Below are positions 10,550 through 20,900 of a stretch of 64,000 bases of DNA, piece after piece. The notes beneath the pieces were generated by a model, which ran no database searches, had not been told where the DNA came from, and was given only the letters and a program-made list of their open reading frames with translations. Each line of letters begins with the position of its first letter. Within the stretch, counting starts at the first letter, position 1. The translations under genes and the position numbers were made by a program. Source of the DNA: Acestrorhynchus altus (lineage: Eukaryota; Chordata; Actinopteri; Characiformes; Acestrorhynchidae); contig CM067511.1 in assembly GCA_034509495.1 (NCBI GenBank), positions 27,995,656-28,059,655 of the forward strand, read 5' to 3'.

Positions 10550-10735
10550 CCTGAAATCCCTCCTGTCCTCCGCTCCAGGCTCCAGCACAGCGGGCGGCTG
10601 CTCTTCTGCAGGGTGGACGGCGGTCCGGTCAGCTTACAGCCTGCTGCCCGTATCTGCTCCAGCGTCCAATCAGGAGCCGAGATTCAATAAGAGGATTTCA
10701 GTAATAAAGTGAAGAGCTGCTCTTCAGCAGTGGGG
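10550..10735 (-). promoter_or_regulatory. cutA: probable cutA promoter and 5'UTR
   Basis: A locally GC-rich, CpG-containing block just upstream of the first cutA ATG, standing out from AT-rich flanks. It has an inverted CCAAT box (ccaat at 10666-10670, read ATTGG on the coding strand), the usual NF-Y arrangement of TATA-less promoters. No TATA box is apparent at a suitable distance. The transcription start is not determined. Confidence 0.5.
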
Positions 10736-10969
10736 GTGGAAAACACACTCTCATACTTCACTATTAGTAGCAGACAAGAGGCAGCATTTCTGACCCCTTT
10801 CACATAAATACTAAATAAAAACGAGGTGAATAAATGGTTTATGTTTTTAATGCCTTTAAATGCCTCAAAACTGAATTCTCAAATGTCTGGAAAATGACTT
10901 CAACCTTTAGAGGCCCTGGCCAATTACTGCGGGATGTATTCATGGTTTGACCTGCTTTAATTCACCCAA

Positions 10970-11275
<306 letters not shown>

Positions 11276-11514
11276 ACCATTTAAATAAATAAATATATAT
11301 TTACGTATAAAGTTACTGTTTCCAAATTTTAATTACAACAATTTTAATTTAGAGTATATTTTAACAATGATACTGATGATTATTTTAATAATAATTTGCT
11401 CAAAACATTTTAAAATATTATCCGTTATAAGGACTTTGTCAATTGGATTTTTTTTTTTGATCACTGCATGAGCAAAGACAAACAGCAAACACCCTCCCAT
11501 CTCATTTTACTCCT

Positions 11515-11610
11515 CTAGTCATTAGCCCCACCCCTCTCGCTGATCAGTTGGAGACTGTCTGCAGGTTGAGCATGTACACATGGACAGGACAGTAAAGGCT
11601 GGATGTCTTC
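11515..11610 (+). repeat. dispersed repeat copy
   Basis: The segment agccccaccc...ctgcaggttgagcatgtacacatggacagg...cagtaaa matches one at about 34895-34955 in the same motif order. The family is not named. Confidence 0.5.
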
Positions 11611-11659
11611 TGTGCCATTTAACCTGGGATTGAATTCAGTTGAAAACAAAACTTTATGA

Positions 11660-11895
11660 GACCCTTCTCAACACCCCATTAGTCCACCCACATCTCAGCA
11701 TTCCTTTACTCATCAGTGCTCCATTACTACACCCACCTCCACTAAATGTCCCATCAACCTACCTATACTGCCTCAACACTGCCCTTCTCCACTCTTCAAT
11801 GCCCCATTACTCCACCATCTCCTCAGAGCCCTGCTATTCCACCCACACTCTCAATAACACTCCTTTACTCCACACTTAACTCCTCAACACATTAC
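11660..11895 (+). repeat. C-rich degenerate minisatellite
   Basis: Repeated variants of caacac(t)cc, ccccattact and ctactccaccc in a pyrimidine-rich tract. The frames are open only because the tract lacks purines; I do not regard it as coding. Confidence 0.6.
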
Positions 11896-12319
11896 AGTAA
11901 AATGCTAACATCACACCCAGACACTGGAATTTGATGGACCCGATCAAAACGGATATCAGATTTCAGTCGCTTGTGTCTGGTTGTGTGATAAAAGCCTTGT
12001 TTTTAATATTGTAGGACATGTAAACTTGTTATTTTAATGTTCGCAGGTTACAGGTAGGCAGTAGTGTTGTGGCTGTCATGGAAAAGCTCCAGGTCACTAC
12101 ACATGTGAAGTTAATGCCAGGTAAAATAGGAATTTTTCTAGATAAACACTGTTCAACTTGTCAAACTGTAGATGCCACAGATGTAGACTGTGTAGGTTAT
12201 AAGTGCTAAAATATAATGACATTCAGATGTTCATATGACTGTAGGGACTGGGTCATTTGTAGTCAGTAGACAACCTTATTATCATCATCATCATATAGCA
12301 CATCTGTGGTTTCACCTCT

Positions 12320-12530
12320 TCTACCCTGTTAATCAATAACCACCGCTGGACCACTGTTAACCAGATATTATTTGGTGGGTGGATCATTGCCTGCACAGCA
12401 GTGACATTGACGAGGTAGTGTGTGTGGGGCTGATATGAGTGTATCGGTCACAGCAGTGTTGATGATGTTTCAGTGTCACTGCTGGGTTCAGAGGGATAAA
12501 CTGGGTAGCGGACAATAAGTCTTAATGTTA
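12320..12530 (-). mobile_element. degenerate dispersed DNA-element fragment
   Basis: In reverse orientation it shares motifs with the element at 8702 and 30685: ggatcattgcctgcacagca, gatatgagtgtatcggtcac and agcagtg, then cagtgtcactgctggg. It is strongly decayed. Confidence 0.45.
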
Positions 12531-13218
12531 GAACTGAAAAAATGGGAAATGAGGGCTGCTAAAAGGAAGTTAAAGGTACAAGTCAGTACCTTTCAAAATG
12601 TCCTAATGTATCTTGCAGTATGTCATTAGATCATCACTCACTAATACCTTCCTATGAATTTACTTACATTTGTTTTTGAGAATGGTCTCAATCTCAAACC
12701 AACTTCTCAAATACGGGTGGTGAGTAAGACCCATTCTCCTTTATTTTGCTTTCACTTGTGTAAATCTTTCATGGGTAATCAGTCCTTACCTGATTGTGTG
12801 GATAAGAGAATTCAACAAGATCTATCCAGTTTATACAGCTCTGAATTTCCAGCTTTGAAGTGACTGTTCTATGGATGGGAACATCTTAAGATTAAAGGTT
12901 TATAGTGGTGTATTAAGCATTTTTTTTTGCTATTCAAACATTAAATACTTCTTATTAATGACAATTTCAAACTGATCCAAAAATGTGGGAAATATGAATT
13001 GTAACAGTTAATACACAGAAAACCCCTTTCTTTGAAGAATTCTGGAAATATTCAGGGACAATTAAATATCACAAAGTTAGGTATGGTTTAGACTATTTCA
13101 GCTAGTGGAACTCACACTATAACACAGGATCAGGTGTTACATAGTCTTTGTGTTTTCCATGTGTTGGGCTCAGGCAGGAAAGCTCTTATCAAGGACGCCA
13201 GATCTAGTTATTCTAGAC

Positions 13219-13403
13219 CAGTGTTTCTCAACCCGGATCCTGGAGGAACAATGCCCTGCACATTTTAATGCTTTCCTTGCTCTCAACACACCTGCTAATC
13301 CAGCTGATCAAGTCTTCTCCTGACAAGATCTTTCAGAGTTGCAGAGTCGGTGTGTTAAATGCGCTGTACAGGGTGTCTTCAGGATCACACTGGAGAAATA
13401 CTG
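13219..13403. mobile_element. hAT-type MITE with perfect 8-bp target duplication
   Basis: The terminal inverted repeats are cagtgtttctc on the left and gagaaatactg on the right (10 of 11 match when inverted). The flanking ttctagac at 13211-13218 is repeated exactly at 13404-13411. An 8-bp duplication with CAGTG ends is diagnostic of the hAT superfamily. The 185-bp interior has no transposase. Confidence 0.9.
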
Positions 13404-13418
13404 TTCTAGACTGTTCTG

Positions 13419-13424
<6 letters not shown>

Positions 13425-13493
<69 letters not shown>
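13425..13493 (+). repeat. (ATT)n microsatellite
   Basis: About 23 uninterrupted ATT units, starting some 14 bp after the duplicated hAT target site. Confidence 0.97.
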
Positions 13494-13498
<5 letters not shown>

Positions 13499-14159
13499 TT
13501 GTTATTGTTATTATTGTAAATTATTAATTCTTTCATTCATTCATCTTCTTACCTACAACTTCCTATTCAGGTTGCAGTCTGGAGCCTCTCCAGAAGGAAT
13601 AGGCTTAAGGCCCACCACAGCTGTACAATGGCACTCTGTGTGGATCAGTGGGTTTCGGTGCTGTCATTGTTGATCACATGATCAAATCCTGGGTCATCGC
13701 CATCAGCAGCCAGAGCCGGAGGCAACACAGTTGGTCAAGCTCTCACTGGGTGGGTAGAAACACTGGTATATTATATTAATTAAATGTGATGTTATTTCCC
13801 TCTGAAGGAGGATGGATCTTGAATATGAATATGATTAAAGTGGTGGATTGGTGTGCACTCTCTAATACCTTCAACAGTATTAGTTTGAGAAACACGATTA
13901 TACTTGCACATGTAGTTTCCAATTATGTCAGTAAATGCCCTGTATAAAACTAGTGATAGTGATATGTTTTGTGGGTTATATCACTATCACTCCTGATGGT
14001 GATGAAACAAACCATTTGTTTGAATAAATGCACTGAATCAATTTCACAGAGGATTAGTGATTTGTGTGTGTGGCTGTGTGAAGCTATGACTAGCACAATA
14101 TACATTATGTTGTATAATGCATTTGAACAGTGCCTGAGGAAAAGTGGATCATTCTTCAT

Positions 14160-14186
14160 GGTGTGTGTGTGTGTGTGTGTGTGTGG
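14160..14186 (+). repeat. (TG)n microsatellite
   Basis: About 13 TG units. Confidence 0.9.
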
Positions 14187-14189
14187 GAG

Positions 14190-14709
14190 TGGGCTTTGTA
14201 AACCACAATAACTTCCTTTTGCTCTTTGTTGTCTTCTCAAACAATGGCCTTAGTTGAAAGAGTTTCTGAAAGCCCTGTCTTGAGTGTGGAGGCTGAGAAC
14301 TTCCTGTCAAACTCTGTTAGTATGGGTAGGTCTTTGCATTTTTTGACCTTGGTCTCTGCCACGTTTATAGACAGAGATAGAAAACGTGGAGTAAAACCAT
14401 ACTTTAAAAAATCATCAAATACTTCCCAATTTTGTACAGTCACACTGGAATGTTTCAGCCTGGATGGCATTTTGAATTTGACTTAATATAGTACTGAGCC
14501 AATCAGAACAGAGGACATTTACACTTATCAGTCACAATGACAAACATTTATTCATGCATTAACAGATGAAATAAAGAGTCCTGGCCTTTGAGATTCATGA
14601 TGAGTACTGAATGAGTTAAAGTGAAAATTTAAGTAAAAGTAAAAGTACCTGAATGTCCAAATATTAGTTTTAATACTGATACTGTTTATTACTGATGTTA
14701 TACTAAACA
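14190..14709. other. unidentified block with long open frames on both strands
   Basis: From 14226 to 14486 both strands are open (86 codons on the plus strand, 77 on the minus). The minus-strand product, beginning MPSRLKHSSVTVQNW, has a fairly protein-like composition. I recognise no domain. It may be a piece of a mobile element. The rest of the block shows nothing. Confidence 0.3.
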
Positions 14710-14728
14710 TAATAAATGCAAACAGTTT

Positions 14729-14900
14729 CTTCTTCTTCTTCTTTTGGCTGCTCCCTTTAGGGGTCGCCACAGCGGATCATCATATTTATGATCCGCATTA
14801 TAGTTTTGGGACAAGTTTTACGCCAGATGCCCTTCCTGACGCAACCCTCACCATTTATCCGGGCTTGGGACCGGCACCAGAAGTGCACAAACTACACCCC
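14729..14900 (-). mobile_element. 172-bp retroposon with perfect 19-bp target duplication
   Basis: The insert begins with (ctt)n and contains ctccctttaggggtcgccac, gccagatgcccttcctgacg and ccgggcttgggaccgg, a known teleost dispersed repeat signature. The flanks taataaatgcaaacagttt at 14710-14728 and 14901-14919 are identical over 19 bp. The length and the (ctt)n end suggest LINE-mediated insertion in minus orientation with a (gaa)n tail. The perfect duplication indicates a young insertion. Confidence 0.85.
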
Positions 14901-15159
14901 TAATAAATGCAAACAGTTTACAAAAGGTTATTCTAAAACAGTCCCTTTAAATCAGCTAAATGTAAGTCTCAGGCAGATATGTAAATGATAAGAGGTGTGG
15001 TCTGATAAGCTACAAGAGAGCATCCAGTGCTTCTCCCTAACAATAGGCTCAGAGGACACTTTTGTATAGTATACCGACAGATTTTATGAGAGAGCATGTC
15101 ATTAGACTGTCTCAGCAGCCCATTGTGAATTTTCCTGTTCTTCCCAATAACCAGCCCAT

Positions 15160-15610
15160 CTCTGTTGGAACCATATCATCTATAGTGACAAATCCAGTTC
15201 TGTTTGGGATCCTGTGATGATCAGGTTTGAGTATTTAGACCTTGTGCTGAGTGAATCAATCCTGCCTTTGATGTGGAGAGACACACTTTACCCAAACTGC
15301 TGGTGCTGATCTGAGGAGCCATTGCATACGACGGTCTGTCACCCCTAGTAGCCATATGAGGAACACTAACGGATCAGCGATATGTGCGGCCACATGTGAT
15401 GCCTCTCATGACAGGGCCTCCAACTGGCATTTTTTCAGCAGGATAATGCTTTCCCACACAGAGCAAGGGTTTCCCCGGAATGTTTCCACCAGATTGCAAA
15501 AGTTCCTTGGCTTGTCCCTTTGTCAGATTTATGAAACCAGCTGTGACATCAGCTTCGGCAAAATGTGATTATGCAGGATCATGCAGGCTCCCATTGACAT
15601 GCCTGAAGTG
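15160..15610 (+). pseudogene. degenerate Tc1-like transposase
   Basis: Translation with frameshifts gives RPHVMPLMTGPPTGIF, then QQDNAFPHRARVSPECF, corresponding to the Tc1 block RPHVLPFM...GAIFQQDNARPHTARVSQ. This includes the second catalytic Asp region. Upstream, tgtggagagacacac and tgaggagccattgcatacga also fit. Stops and indels kill the frame. Confidence 0.8.
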
Positions 15611-16247
15611 GGTCAAATCAGTATAAATACTTACTGCTTACATACTTATTTAAAGCTGCCACCGTCACTGAAAATGTGTGTACATGCAAAAAGCTCTCAT
15701 GACTCACCATTTGACAGAAGACATATGAACATCATAGTTGTCTCCCTTGTGCTGGGTCACATTCTGTGGGTTTCCTTCTGTGATTACACTAATGGATGGG
15801 TTGCTCAGCTGAACACTGTACACGTTTGGTCTTTTGGCAAGAGAAGACAGAATCCTTGACCGTATTTAAACTCCTCGCACAATGGTTCATGGCACCTACC
15901 CAGGAGCTGGCACCAACAAACAGGCTGTGCATAAAAAGCAATTGTACAAAGAGTCTGACTTACATCCTCCACAGCTGCTTTAGTTTCTTCTGCTGTGATG
16001 TCAGCATGCCCTGAGAAGAAGACTTCAGCTCTTTAGTCTTTGAGAAAGCCTTCAAAGTGACAATGAAGTGGTGGAAAAAGTTAGTTTCAAAGACCTGGAG
16101 GTGGAGCAGACCTTTCCTTAACGCAAAGGTTATGAGACTTGACTGTAACTGACCAAAATATAGCTGGGTACATCCAGGAACCACCTAAGAAAGAAGACCC
16201 ACCACCAGGACAGACTGCTTACAGAACTCTCAGTATATACAGTATAC

Positions 16248-16259
<12 letters not shown>
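15611..16259. other. non-coding, nothing firmly recognised
   Basis: May include decayed 3' sequence of the Tc1 relic. A minus-strand frame at 15960-16184 (74 codons) has no recognised motif. Confidence 0.35.

Positions 16260-16333
<74 letters not shown>
16260..16333 (+). repeat. (AT)n microsatellite
   Basis: About 37 AT units, preceded by a short (TG)n. Confidence 0.97.
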
Positions 16334-16337
<4 letters not shown>

Positions 16338-17107
16338 CAAATAATGTATATAATGTATATAAAACATCTTTCTTCATTATTGAAAAAGAATAGACAATCA
16401 AATCAAAACAAAATAGGTTGAAGATTAAGATTTGCTGAAAGTGAAAGTTAAAGTTCATATGAGTGTGTGCACATAATACATTTTACATATTCTTACATAT
16501 TATTTATTGTCATTATCACAGACAATCTTTGAAAAATGAGATTCCCTCATTTGTTTATTTTTAATCACCTGTAAACAGTGATTAAGACAAAGACTCACAG
16601 ACTAAACAATCAGGTCTCAGATGTCGGCAGGATGTGCAACATAATAACTGGCTCTTCACATTGTTCATGTGTGGAAAACAGTGAGAGATACCCACACATA
16701 CATTCCCCTGCTGTAAGCAGTTTGAACGGTTTTTGCACTGTGATCACAGACCAGCAGACGCGTCCACCTCAAAGGGGTGTATTTAAGGTTCTTTTTCAGT
16801 GAAATATGATTCATATCACTGAATGTCTCGATAAACTGACTAGTTTAACTGACACAGTTCATAATTCAATTTTCAGCTTTCACAGTCATCTAAAACTGAT
16901 CAACATGTCATGCCTTAATGCAAATCCATGATAAACATTATTTAATAATTTTATGTTTATCCATCAACGTTAAGTTTTTAATGGCCAGTCATAGGCATAA
17001 TGATGCAATTGATTTTAATACAACAAATTATTAGGTTTGATTTACATCTAATTTGTCTAAAGGCATAATTACCCTCAACCAAGTCTGTGTTAGGATAGGG
17101 AACACCC

Positions 17108-17109
<2 letters not shown>

Positions 17110-17165
<56 letters not shown>
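17110..17165 (+). repeat. compound (CA)n(TA)n microsatellite
   Basis: CA units run to 17142, then TA units to 17165. A fragment at about 17219-17262 (cttttgtcttggtagagaca, gtgtggaggca) is a small Tc1 transposase remnant. Confidence 0.95.
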
Positions 17166-17370
17166 GAATGTTTCTTTATATATTATATAACTGCAATAAT
17201 GCTTCAAACTCAAACTTTTGTCTTGGTAGAGACAATTCATGAATTCATGTGTGGAGGCAGCCGGAATACAACTTTATTTATCCAAGCTAACAGTCACTTA
17301 AGTGTCTTAGTCATCCTATGAATGTTAATATTGACCCAACATCTGGAACAACTGGCAACAAAAGTACAAA

Positions 17371-17545
17371 GTTAGCCATGGCCTCTTTGTTAGAGAACCA
17401 ACTTTATGACTTGAAGGTTGCCGGTTTGATTCCCTGAACTGGCAGGACATGACTGAAGTGCACTTGAGCAAGGCAAGGGTAGGTAAAATGCAGAGGATAA
17501 AGTTCCCTTTGTGCGAGCACAGTGGATTTATATGCAGGTTTACAT
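17371..17545 (+). mobile_element. tRNA-derived SINE, decayed copy
   Basis: Matches the better copy at 49211: gttagccatggcctctttgt, then aggttgccggtttgattccc (B-box-like), ggcaggacatgactgaagtg and cacttgagcaaggca. It lies about 360 bp upstream of the Ig-receptor start codon. Confidence 0.75.
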
Positions 17546-17904
17546 TAAGATTAGATAGAAGAACAGTGCAAAATTCCAGCAGAGCGAAGTAAGCAACTCA
17601 TTCATGAGTATAGAAAGTGACTAATTTCAATTTTTGATTCGTAACAGGACGTGTGCTGCTTTTGGTCGCGCCAGTGCAAACAAACACCAAATCATTGTTT
17701 CATGCTCTGAAAAAGTAGTTGTTGCCACTTTGGTGATAGTTTTTTTTTTTTTTCAAAAATAGGACATCTACAATCAAAGCAGGATGTAGGGTATAAAGTG
17801 TAATGGAAATGGACACACTCTCACACACTTTTCTGCTGACACTTTTTTGGTGTGCGGAACTGTTACAGTCACTGTTAGGGTCCACTCGCCGGCAAGAAAG
17901 AGAC
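17546..17904 (+). promoter_or_regulatory. 5' flank and possible promoter of the Ig receptor
   Basis: tataaag at 17792-17798 lies about 107 bp before the ATG and is the only TATA-like element at a sensible distance. The start codon context is agagacATGT with G at -3 (acceptable). Other regulatory sites are not clear. Confidence 0.35.
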
Positions 17905-17941
17905 ATGTCAGCATTCTTTCTTCTAATTATTGCACTCTTCT
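17905..17941 (+). CDS. Ig receptor exon 1 (signal peptide)
   Basis: ATG at 17905 encodes MSAFFLLIIALF plus one base (phase 1), followed by the donor GTAAGTATG. A short hydrophobic leader split at phase 1 before a V domain is the standard exon pattern of Ig-superfamily receptors. Confidence 0.85.
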
Positions 17942-20900
17942 GTAAGTATGTATCTCATATTTGAGCGTTGTTTATGAGCATTAGACCTAGATATACTTAG
18001 ATCCTGATATAATGGGTTAGATGCTGATACAGAGTGTTACCACTGAGGTTTTGTTAAAGTACTCAAAATCCAATTCTAAGTTAAGTCTCTGGGCCTTTTT
18101 CTTGAACTCTTGGCTTATTGTTCATTAACTATCATAAATCAACCATTCACCAAGTTTTTCACCAACTATTATGAATTATTTACTAAGTGCTATGAACAAC
18201 TGCTTTGTATATGTGATGACGCTGGACCCACATGCAGAGCAAGAACTTATGATGTCGAGTTTATATGTTGCAACTGAAAACAATGTTCAATTACTCCATT
18301 ACTGGAGCAATTGAGGCGTGACTGTTTGTGTGCGAGATGATGGTGAATTACCCAAATTTATCCTAGAAGTGTTAGAAACATTAGCGTGTGTTAAAAACTG
18401 TCAGTGTTCATTAAAGTTTGGGTTTTGTGGTGCATAAGTGGGTACAAATGGTCTTCTATTATTAGCGCTGGGCGGATAATAGCACCTGGATAATATACTA
18501 TTATCTATTTGTTATTGGAAGCTAGGGCTGCACAATATTTCATCATTTGCAAGGTGCACATATGAAATAGTCACATTGCAGGCAGTGCAATATCTTGTGA
18601 AATGTAAAAATGTGTGCGTGATACAAAAGAATATTCAGTTTCTGTCTGCCCACGTCATTTGTTTTACCCGACTATTGAGCACACAGAGTGCATTATTTAT
18701 ATTAGCACTTGTTGGATCAGTAACACTTGCAACTTCAGATGAAACCTGTGAGGCCCTGTGAAATCAAATATGCATAACTGCAGAAATCATAGGACCTAAT
18801 ATTGCAGTATATATCACAGAACAACAGTGAACAAAAGCGTTTTTTTTTCCAATATCACACAGACCTACCAGAAGGTGGGAAAGCAGAATATTTGGGAAAA
18901 ACGTTGTCACTGCTTTATTCAATAACATTGACATTTTGGGTTTAGATATATGAATGGACAAGTTAAGACCTTTATAATAAAAATGCAGCAAGAAAGTAAT
19001 TATCATCACTGTACTATACTGTATAATTATACATTATCACATACTTAATCACATTACATTAGATTAGATTCAACTTTATTGTCATTGTGCAAAGTACCAG
19101 TACAGAGCCAATGAAATGCAGTTAGCATCCAACCAGAAGTGCAATATGCAGTGTTATTTACATAAAGTGCATGGATATAAATATATATATATACATAAGT
19201 ATGGCATATATAAATGTACAAGTATGTAGATCATATGTACCGAACCGATGTGCAGAATGTAGTATGCATGTGGTGGTAGCAGCCATACAGTTGAAAACGA
19301 ATACCAACAGTACTGTATAGAATGAGCAAACAGTATTACAGAATTATAAAACGAATACCAAACAGTAAAACAAATGCCAAACAGTACTGTATAGAAATGA
19401 AACGAGTAGTTCAGTATAAGGATTTAGATTCTGTATTAACATTTTTTCAATGTAAAGAAATGTTAGAAACGTAGAGTTTGTCTCTCAGTAAAACAAGGCA
19501 ACAATAACCTTCATCAAATTCAAATATCACACTTTCAGTGCAACTCAGCACATATCAGTGAACTACAAGACTTTTACATGCTGTAGGTTTATTATCAATA
19601 ATTCTATAACATTTTTTTTATAATCATCTACAATCCAAATGAACTGTATGGGTTTCACACTTTTCTTTCAATATAGCCGTCTATGCCGCCGGTCAGTGGA
19701 AGTCCTGCAGGCCACATGTGGAAAAAGTGGTTCGACCAGGAGATAACATAATCCTGCATTGTGACTGCAAATTGGATGTTTGGGATATCCACTGGGTTAA
19801 AAGCTGCAGCCCACTGTTGCAGGGCATGGTCATCTCTACACACAAGTCCATTATAGCACCAGTCCCTCGATTCTCAGTGGTGTGGAGTGCTGTATATGAA
19901 TCCCCTGATCTGATCATAGAGAACATTACTGAATTTGATCTGGGGATTTATTACTGTGCTGAAGTGGAACATATAAAGCATGAACGTGTAAACGGCAAGC
20001 TCAACGAAGACAAAGTGTACCACATTTGCAACACCTCCACAAAGCTCACCTATGAAAACGAAGGTAATGTTCTAGTGCTAACACTTTCACCCACTGTTGA
20101 ATTAAAGTCGAAGAGAAATTTAAGTGGTTTATAAAAATTGGAAAGATAAACTAAGTAATTTAGAGATTTTAAATTGTCTAAGGATCTAAAGATTTCCTTA
20201 CAGTGATGGAGATAGACATCCCATATATTTACAATGTATATATAGTCATATTCTATTTACTAAACACAATTCCCAGTGAACCTTCTAAACCTTCTATCCC
20301 AATTTAGCACTTCTTACTCCTCCAGTTATTCCAGAATGTGACTGCAGGCAGTGCTGGCTGCTACTGCTGACTGTGTGTCCTGTCTGCGCCATACTCTCAG
20401 CTCTGCTGTCCTCTGTGTCTGTGATCTGCTGCTGCCGCAAGTCAGGTAAAGAATTCCCTGTATTTTTAACTCTTAAAATCTGAGATCCAGACCGTATGGG
20501 CAGCTACATGCAGGTGTTCTAGGCTTCATATCTCTATGAGACATGATTCACATAACAAAACAAACTCAACCTCATTGTGTGGTGAATTATCTGTGATTAA
20601 TTCAAGTCAGAAAACAACTAAATTTAACTTTTTCCCAACAGAATTAAATCCAAGTTTAAATGCCAAAAAGGAGCTTCCAGTGCATGTTTACTGCTCTGTC
20701 CCCTTGTACATGCTCTACCTGCATACAGACTCTGACTGATCAGAGAGAGGAGGTGGAACTAATGGCACTGACCCAGATATTGAGTTAAAGAGAAAAATGA
20801 GAAGGGAGGGCCTGTTTTCTCTCTTTATTTGCTCACAGAGTCTCCGAATTTCAGAATATAAGTCCTGAGAAGAGATAATACTGATATATACATGAATAAA

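Noticed and set aside
11640..11934. Pro/Ser/Thr-rich frames.
   Set aside because: The pyrimidine-rich degenerate minisatellite generates them in two frames at once.
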